From: Anaerolineae bacterium
Lineage (GTDB): Bacteria; Chloroflexota; Anaerolineae; JAFGEY01
Assembly (NCBI GenBank): GCA_016783145.1
Contig: JADHXD010000007.1
Coordinates: 1 to 63,946, forward strand
Length of the DNA: 63,946 nucleotides
Direction of reading: 5' to 3'
Shown: positions 58,891 through 63,946 of the stretch, piece after piece
Position numbering within the stretch: position 1 is the stretch's first letter
How the letters are laid out: each line of letters starts with the position of its first letter
The notes under the pieces: model-generated
What the model was told of the DNA's origin: nothing
Databases searched by the model: none
What the model saw: the letters and a program-made list of their open reading frames with translations, nothing else
Position numbers and translations under genes: made by a program

Positions 58891-60369
58891 ATGGAGAAAC
58901 TCGCCAAAGAACACTACCTGGATCTTGAGAATGGGATGTTTGCCGAAACGACAGCGGCCGATCTTGACGATCTCTTGGCCGCTCTCTCTGGTCACCCCGA
59001 CCGCGACAATCTGGTGATCCACTTTCACGGCGGCCTGGTGTCGCGCGAGGCCGCCCACCCAATCGCAGAGAGGGTCTTTGACACCTACCGTGCGGGAGAA
59101 GCCTACCCGGTCTTTGTGATCTGGAATTCCGGGCTTCTTCAGACCCTTCGAAACAACCTGAGTGAGATCGGCAAGGAAGAGGCGTTCAAGCGACTGGTAC
59201 GCCGTGTGGCCCAGTTCGCACTGGGCAAGCTCGTCGAAACTGTGGGCGATCGTGGCCAGCCTCTCGAGCTCACGTCCATGAAAAACATGCCCAGGAACCT
59301 GGACTCTCTCGAGGCGTTCCTGGACGAGCGCGAATCCACATTGGCGCCCGCGGAGGATCTGGCCTTGAGCAAGGAGCAGGAAGACCAGATCGACAACGAG
59401 TTCAAAAAGGACCTGGTGCTCAGGAGAGAGGCGACTCTCATCGCCAATGGGCTGCGCAAGCCGGATGAGGTGGACGAGGACCTCAAGACGCGCGGCGGCA
59501 GTCCGGTCCGGGGCTCAACGCAGACGCTCATGTCTGCATCGATCCTGAAAGAGATTGCCGAGCAGACGCCCGACCCTTCCGAGCGCAGCAGCCAGATGGT
59601 CCTGGCGCTCGTGACCTACGGTCTCAAGATCCTCAAGGCGGTACTACAGCGATACAGCACCGGGCGGGACCACGGCCTCTACACGACGATCGTCGAAGAG
59701 GTCCTGCGCACACTGTATCTGGACAATGCGGGCGCTTTGGTGTGGAAGCTGATCAAGAACGACACCCTCCATGCCTTTGGGGGAGACCTAACCAAGCACG
59801 GGGGCACAGCCCTTGCTCAGGGCTTGGCCGGTTCTTGGCATGACGGGCAGCGCATCACGTTGGTAGGACACAGCACGGGAGCGATCTATATCGGAGAATT
59901 CCTGGAGGAAGCGGACAAGGTGCTGCCCGCTGAGGCGCGCTTCGACGTCGTGTACCTGGCGGCGGCTTGCTCCTTCAAGTATCTGCAAGAGCGGCTCGAA
60001 CTCTTTGAGCGACGCGTCAGCAACATACGCGTCTTTGGGTTGTCGGACGAGATCGAGCGGAGCTACTGGGAAGTGCCGGTCATATACCGGGGATCGCTCC
60101 TCTACCTTGTTTCCGGGCTGTTTGAGGAAGAAGAGATCGATATGCCCCTCGTCGGGATGGAACGATACTTTGGCGCAGAGGGACCCTATGACCGTCCGGA
60201 CATCGTGGACGTGCTCGACTATATCAAGCCCGAGATGCGCGTCTGGTCTGGCAAGGCGGAGGGTCTAGGGCCCGGCAAGCGTTGCACGGCTGCCACACAC
60301 GGCGCCTTTGACGATGAGGATCAGCCTACGCGGGACAGCGTCGCGCATCTGCTTCGGGAGGGGTTCTAA
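58891..60369 (+). CDS. Serine alpha/beta hydrolase associated with a caspase-like protease
   Basis: The 492-residue protein has an alpha/beta-hydrolase core split by a large helical insert. The oxyanion strand LVIHFHGGLVSRE (HGG 46-48) is followed by about 240 mainly helical and charged residues. The nucleophile elbow ITLVGHSTGAIYIG (Ser328) comes next, with Asp386 in FGLSDEIE and His470 in ATHGAFDDED completing a plausible triad. There is no signal peptide, so it acts in the cytoplasm. AGGAGG sits 6 nt before ATG 58891; ATG 58870 lies upstream of this site. The substrate is unknown; the layout resembles lipases and esterases. It is the first gene of a coupled trio and 1 bp before the caspase gene. 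Confidence 0.78.
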   Translation: MEKLAKEHYLDLENGMFAETTAADLDDLLAALSGHPDRDNLVIHFHGGLVSREAAHPIAERVFDTYRAGEAYPVFVIWNSGLLQTLRNNLSEIGKEEAFKRLVRRVAQFALGKLVETVGDRGQPLELTSMKNMPRNLDSLEAFLDERESTLAPAEDLALSKEQEDQIDNEFKKDLVLRREATLIANGLRKPDEVDEDLKTRGGSPVRGSTQTLMSASILKEIAEQTPDPSERSSQMVLALVTYGLKILKAVLQRYSTGRDHGLYTTIVEEVLRTLYLDNAGALVWKLIKNDTLHAFGGDLTKHGGTALAQGLAGSWHDGQRITLVGHSTGAIYIGEFLEEADKVLPAEARFDVVYLAAACSFKYLQERLELFERRVSNIRVFGLSDEIERSYWEVPVIYRGSLLYLVSGLFEEEEIDMPLVGMERYFGAEGPYDRPDIVDVLDYIKPEMRVWSGKAEGLGPGKRCTAATHGAFDDEDQPTRDSVAHLLREGF

Positions 60370-60370
60370 T

Positions 60371-61381
60371 ATGCCTGAAAAACGCATAGAAGACTATGCC
60401 ATCGTCGTGGGGATCAACCACTACAGGGACCTCAACCCCTTGGATGGTGCCAAGGATGATGCAAAGTCGTTTGCTCGGTGGCTGCGCTCGGCAAAGGGGG
60501 GCAACCTGCCGAGCGAGAACGTCAAGACGTTCTACTCGAAAGCGGGCGCCACTGTGCCCCGACTGGAAACGCTGGTGGATTGGTTCATCGATCTGATTCG
60601 GGCCAAGTCGCCCGACCTGGACGAGCGCATCGGGCGGCGACTGTATATCTACTTGGCCGGGCACGGCATTGGGCCCGGTATCGACGACGCAGGGCTGCTG
60701 ACACCGTCCACCTCGGCCCTGGCAGTCAAATACCTGGCCGGACGCACGTATGCCGACTACTTTCGCGAGGCCGCCCTCTTTGACGAGGTCGTGCTGATGA
60801 TGGACTGCTGTCGAGACCATGACTGGGAGCTGCCGGAGGCGTTCTTTCCTCTCAAGCGCCAGGTCGACGCTGGGGCAGCGCATGTGGTGAAAAGCCTGTA
60901 CGTCTATGCGACTGGGTTCGGGCGAAAGGCAAGAGAGAAGCCGTTCGATGGCAAGGTTGCTGGCGTTTTCACGCACGCTCTCCTTGAGGGGCTGTCCGGG
61001 CAAGCCGCGAACCAGGAAGGCCAGGTGACGGGTGAAAGCCTCAAGGACTATGTCAAGCGAAGGGTTGCGGCCCTACGCGCTGCGGGCACCGATCAGCAGC
61101 CGCACGTGCTGCTGCCGGATGACTTTGTGCTCTGCGAGGGGTTTGATCCACCTACCGTAACGGTGACGGTCGAACTGGCTGCCCCGGCAGAGGAGTTCAG
61201 CGTGTCCTACGGAAAGGACATGACCCCCGTGGACGCTGTGCCCCGAGAACTGGATGGCGGTCGATGGGAGATCGACCTGATACCGGGCAAGATCTATGTT
61301 TTTCAGGTCAAGGAAAACGGGACGCTCGTGCCCAGGACCGCAAAGGTGATCGACGAGGAGGATTCCCATGTCAAACTCTGA
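60371..61381 (+). CDS. Caspase-like (peptidase C14) protein with C-terminal beta-domain
   Basis: The 336-residue protein begins with a caspase/metacaspase fold: DYAIVVGINHYRDLNPLDGAKDDAKSFARWL in the first strand and helix, YIYLAGHGIG with catalytic His98, and VLMMDCCRDHD with catalytic Cys147. SLYVYATGFGRKAREKPFDGKVAGVFTHALLEGL continues the fold. After about residue 255 a short beta-rich module follows (TVTVTVELAAPAEEFSVSYGKD, then IDLIPGKIYVFQVKENG). Bacterial caspases of this type cleave at basic residues in known cases and are often effectors of programmed death or defence; here this is inference. It overlaps the next gene by 14 bp. Confidence 0.88.
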   Translation: MPEKRIEDYAIVVGINHYRDLNPLDGAKDDAKSFARWLRSAKGGNLPSENVKTFYSKAGATVPRLETLVDWFIDLIRAKSPDLDERIGRRLYIYLAGHGIGPGIDDAGLLTPSTSALAVKYLAGRTYADYFREAALFDEVVLMMDCCRDHDWELPEAFFPLKRQVDAGAAHVVKSLYVYATGFGRKAREKPFDGKVAGVFTHALLEGLSGQAANQEGQVTGESLKDYVKRRVAALRAAGTDQQPHVLLPDDFVLCEGFDPPTVTVTVELAAPAEEFSVSYGKDMTPVDAVPRELDGGRWEIDLIPGKIYVFQVKENGTLVPRTAKVIDEEDSHVKL

Positions 61382-63065
61382 GCGGCGAGCGTACCTGACC
61401 TGTGATGCCGGAGATGAGCACGTCGAGATCACCGTTCTGGATGGCAATATGGACCCGGTTCGCCTCGAGCATACCATGGGACGGGTGGAATTGGAAGTCG
61501 ATCCCGGAGCCTACATGGTGCAGTTCCGCGCGGGAAACGAGGTAAGAGAAAAGCTCGTCCTCCTGGCGAATCCCGGCGATCGCAAGGAAGTCACGCTCGA
61601 TGAGACGCTCCCGATCGCTGCGACAGCCCCCATATCCCGTGCGAGCACCAGCCGCAAACACCAAAGCGATCCTGCCCGCGCGACAAGTCAGTCGGAGCCT
61701 CAGCCGATGCCCGGTCATCAAGGCGGGAGCACCCTGTTCCTCTTTGTGCGTGACCCAGATGCCACCGAGCCGCTCGATCCCTCGAAGGGACTGACCCTCC
61801 ACGACGTAGAGGGCCGTCTGCTCGTCGACCTTGACGAGATGGGCGAGCATCAACCGGAAGCCATGTGGGCGGCGATCCACATTCAAGTCGACCCGGGGCC
61901 CTACATCCTGCAGCTTGCGACGGGGCGCGGACAGGTCCTTCGCCAGGTGGTGTACACCTGCCAGGGCTGGCAGACCCAGGTCTTTCTGCTCGCTCGGACG
62001 TATGGCTACCAGCCAAAGGAGCGCCGTGCGGACCTTTCCCGTATGTCCTTGCTGATGTCCAGGTCCGGAGAGGGCTTTGATCCCGATCGCCGCGACCTCT
62101 ACCTGACCGAAGTGGCCCTGAAGGCACTCGAAAGGGGAACGGGGGTACCGGGCAGCGAACGGAGCGAGATGCTATGGAGCAAGTTTGGGAACCCGATGCT
62201 CGGCATCTATGGTGCTCATCTCTATCTGCGCCGAACACGGATCAATCCCGAGACCATGGAGACCGTGTTCAACAACCTGTACAGCCTGGTTGGCCCTCAC
62301 CCGGACGTGCTCGCGCTCGGGTGGGCGCTGCTCGCACGGGCGGAATCGGATCCGGAAAGTGCGGGACCCGGTCTCGACGCCATTCGGGAGCGACTTGGCG
62401 ACGCGGGTCCGATCGAGACGCCGCCCATGTTGCGGGCAAGCTGGGACTACTTTGTCAAGGCCAGCTATATGAACCCCGGTTTGATCTCTGATCCATCGCT
62501 TTCCGGTTCGGTTGCCCTGAGCTTGCTCGGAAGTGGTGCCTGGTTGATCTGGCAGGATGCAGCGCGCGAGCCCGAGCAAAAGGCGTATACGCAACCTGTT
62601 GACCAGTCACTGCCGATGGAACGGTCGATCGAGCAGATCCGGCCGATACCGAGCCCGTTGGAGAGCGCCACCCCTTCGAACCAGAGCAACCTGCAGGAGG
62701 TGCTGCGCTATGAGCGTGGCAGGCGTTCTGAAGAGGACGTTTACAGGCAGATCGAAGAGATCCTGGATCAACTGGCACACCAGCTCGAATCCGATCCGGA
62801 GGCCATCGAGCGCCTCTACGGCGAGCAAGTCAGCGACCTGGAACGCCAGGTCGCTCAGTATGCCTTTCCAGATGCCGATCCGCTGATGTACCGGCTGTAC
62901 GGTCGGGACGCGGGTCGTCGCCGAGAGGTCAGCAGCAAGGCAAGACGGTCTGCATCCCAGGTGCGTCCATCCGGCAGCGACCTTGCGCAGGCAGTGGACA
63001 TTCCCGCCAGCAGTTTGCTGCGCGTGCTGCTCAGTTTGCTGGCCAGGGTCCAGCCAGGCAGTTGA
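61368..63065 (+). CDS. Caspase-operon partner with two beta modules and a helical domain
   Basis: The 565-residue protein has two beta-rich modules. The first (residues 7-80) contains VELEVDPGAYMVQFRAGN; the second (about 115-215) contains IHIQVDPGPYILQLATGRG. They resemble each other and the tail of the caspase, in the style of PEGA-like sandwiches. A helical domain follows (about 220-400: LYLTEVALKALERG, KFGNPMLGIYGAHLYLRRTR, MLRASWDYFVKASYMNP). A disordered stretch and a charged C-terminal helix region with EEILDQLAHQLESDPEAIERLYG complete it. No catalytic motif is seen, so it may be the sensor, adaptor or substrate of the caspase. Confidence 0.68.
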   Translation: MSNSERRAYLTCDAGDEHVEITVLDGNMDPVRLEHTMGRVELEVDPGAYMVQFRAGNEVREKLVLLANPGDRKEVTLDETLPIAATAPISRASTSRKHQSDPARATSQSEPQPMPGHQGGSTLFLFVRDPDATEPLDPSKGLTLHDVEGRLLVDLDEMGEHQPEAMWAAIHIQVDPGPYILQLATGRGQVLRQVVYTCQGWQTQVFLLARTYGYQPKERRADLSRMSLLMSRSGEGFDPDRRDLYLTEVALKALERGTGVPGSERSEMLWSKFGNPMLGIYGAHLYLRRTRINPETMETVFNNLYSLVGPHPDVLALGWALLARAESDPESAGPGLDAIRERLGDAGPIETPPMLRASWDYFVKASYMNPGLISDPSLSGSVALSLLGSGAWLIWQDAAREPEQKAYTQPVDQSLPMERSIEQIRPIPSPLESATPSNQSNLQEVLRYERGRRSEEDVYRQIEEILDQLAHQLESDPEAIERLYGEQVSDLERQVAQYAFPDADPLMYRLYGRDAGRRREVSSKARRSASQVRPSGSDLAQAVDIPASSLLRVLLSLLARVQPGS

Positions 63066-63074
63066 GCTCATTTC

Positions 63075-63098
63075 AGAGACGCGGTTGCCCGCGTCTCT
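63075..63098 (+). terminator. Hairpin after the caspase operon
   Basis: AGAGACGCG (63075-63083) and CGCGTCTCT (63090-63098) are exact complements with a 6-nt loop, 10 bp after the operon's last stop. There is no T-run. It overlaps the -35 box of the next promoter. Confidence 0.55.
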
Positions 63099-63113
63099 GA
63101 TCTATGCTATCAT
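63085..63113 (+). promoter_or_regulatory. Sigma70-type promoter of the RqcH gene
   Basis: TTGCCC (63085-63090) and TATCAT (63108-63113) are 17 bp apart, about 55 bp before the ATG. Confidence 0.6.
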
Positions 63114-63169
63114 AGCCACGGTGAAACGCATCGTCCAGAGCACGGGAGCCACCTGATAGAGAGAGACCC

Positions 63170-63946
63170 ATGTACTATGATGCCCCGACCGCTGCCGCCG
63201 TCGCCGACGAGTGCCGGCTCCTCTTGAGCGGCGGGCGCGTCCAGCAGGTCGTCCAGGTGGATGACCTGACGGTCGGGTTCGAGATCTATGCGCGTCAGGA
63301 GCGGCAGTACCTGATCGCGTCCGCGGACGCTCAACGTGCGCGCGTTCACCTGACAGGCGTCAAGCTGCGCCGCGGCGTGGAGACACCCACCCCACTGCTC
63401 CTCTTGCTGCGCAAGTACGTGCGCGACGGGCACGTCGTCTCCGTGCGCCAACCTCCCTTTGAGCGCATCCTGCGCATCGAAGTGGAAAGCGCAGAGGGCA
63501 CGTTCACCCTCATCGTCGAGGCCATGGGCCGGCACTCGAACGTGATCTTGTGCGAGGAGGACGGCACGGTGCTGGATGCGGTCAAGCGCGTCGGCCTCCG
63601 CCTGAGCCGTGTGCGGCCCATCCTGCCCGGCGACCTGTACGTACCCCCTCCCCCACAGGACAAGCTCGATCCCACGGACGTCACCGAGCTGCGCCTGCGC
63701 GAGCTGCTCGACGGTGCCGAGGGGAATCGCCCGGCCTGGCGAGCCCTGGTGAACGGGATCCGCGGGGTTAGCCCCCTCTTGGCCAAAGAGATCGTCTACC
63801 GGGCCACGGGGACGGTCGAGACCGGCGCCCACGAGGTGGGGTGGGCCTCTCCGCTGTTGGACGCATTCCAGGGCATCGTGGCCCATACCTGGGAGCACGA
63901 TTGGCAGCCGTGCGTCGCCACGGAGGAGGGGCGCGTCGTCGCTTTC
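63170..63946 (+). CDS. rqcH: RqcH/NFACT (FbpA-like) protein, N-terminal part
   Basis: The gene runs off the window; 259 codons are visible. The start MYYDAPTAAAVADECRLLLSGGRV, then LIASADAQRARVHLTG, TPLLLLLRKYVRDGHVVSVRQPPFERI and the block VEAMGRHSNVILCEEDGTVLDA are typical of the NFACT-N domain. In Bacillus RqcH adds alanine tails to nascent chains on split large ribosomal subunits. With MutS2 also present in this window, a ribosome-associated quality-control pathway is likely. GAGAGAG precedes the ATG. The central coiled coil and NFACT-R domains are not in view. Confidence 0.9.
   Translation, partial: MYYDAPTAAAVADECRLLLSGGRVQQVVQVDDLTVGFEIYARQERQYLIASADAQRARVHLTGVKLRRGVETPTPLLLLLRKYVRDGHVVSVRQPPFERILRIEVESAEGTFTLIVEAMGRHSNVILCEEDGTVLDAVKRVGLRLSRVRPILPGDLYVPPPPQDKLDPTDVTELRLRELLDGAEGNRPAWRALVNGIRGVSPLLAKEIVYRATGTVETGAHEVGWASPLLDAFQGIVAHTWEHDWQPCVATEEGRVVAF

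Noticed and set aside
63110..63898. 262-codon frame on the minus strand at the window end
   Set aside because: It is antisense to the NFACT-N domain of the rqcH gene, which reads clearly on the plus strand.

Overview
The window is gene-dense, high-GC bacterial chromosome with no rRNA, tRNA, CRISPR array, phage or insertion sequence that I can see. The gene mix suggests Chloroflexota (an Anaerolineae-like organism). The clues are threonine/proline-rich extracellular stalks, an archaeal-type phosphoglycerate mutase, a KaiC-like ATPase with a winged-helix partner, RNase J, MutS2 and an RqcH/NFACT protein, a T-box in front of serS, and degenerate complex-I-type membrane subunits. This placement is inference; no marker gene was compared. 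Many genes carry near-consensus sigma70-type promoters (TTGACA, 16-18 nt, TATAAT), so operons can be delimited with fair confidence.

Layout. 1-6.1 kb: the end of a zinc metallopeptidase, rhamnulokinase, a YrdB-like membrane protein, a repeat-bearing spacer, a CBM9-like protein, a Cys-motif/TPR protein, and a TPP riboswitch driving an orphan thiamine-binding lipoprotein. 6.1-11.4 kb (minus strand): an alpha/beta hydrolase; a greA-greA2-lysS operon; and infC-rpmI-rplT, where infC appears to start at AUU. 11.6-17.8 kb: trmD-rnj, a cNMP/PH-domain membrane protein with a parvulin lipoprotein, and a stalked membrane protein. 18-27 kb: an HTH-KaiC pair, an S1-domain protein, and the minus-strand run cvpA, mutS2, exosortase, EpsI, small membrane protein, GT39. 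27-32.9 kb: a radical SAM enzyme, T-box-serS, a duplicated HTH regulator, and a GAF histidine kinase with a TPR protein. 33-38 kb: an EF-G-like GTPase divergent from apgM, then a polytopic membrane protein. 38-45.2 kb: an eight-gene, mostly overlapping operon: radC, DUF4416, HEAT, MA-type peptidase, TPR, HEAT-like, unknown and radical SAM. 45-54.7 kb: a GH5 lipoprotein, two coiled-coil membrane proteins, rubrerythrin, two stalked proteins, a phosphodiesterase with a PrsW protease, and a ROK kinase. 54.7-58.6 kb: three coupled membrane proteins resembling Nuo/Hyf subunits. 58.65-63.1 kb: a three-gene operon of serine hydrolase, caspase-like protease and a beta-domain partner. 63.17 kb to the end: the start of an RqcH/NFACT gene.

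The best candidate for an undescribed system is the caspase operon at 58.65-63.1 kb. It has intact-looking catalytic residues in both enzymes, its own promoter with an inverted repeat at the start point, and related beta-rich modules in two of the three proteins. Next are the eight-gene RadC/HEAT/TPR/radical-SAM operon and the degenerate complex-I-like trio.
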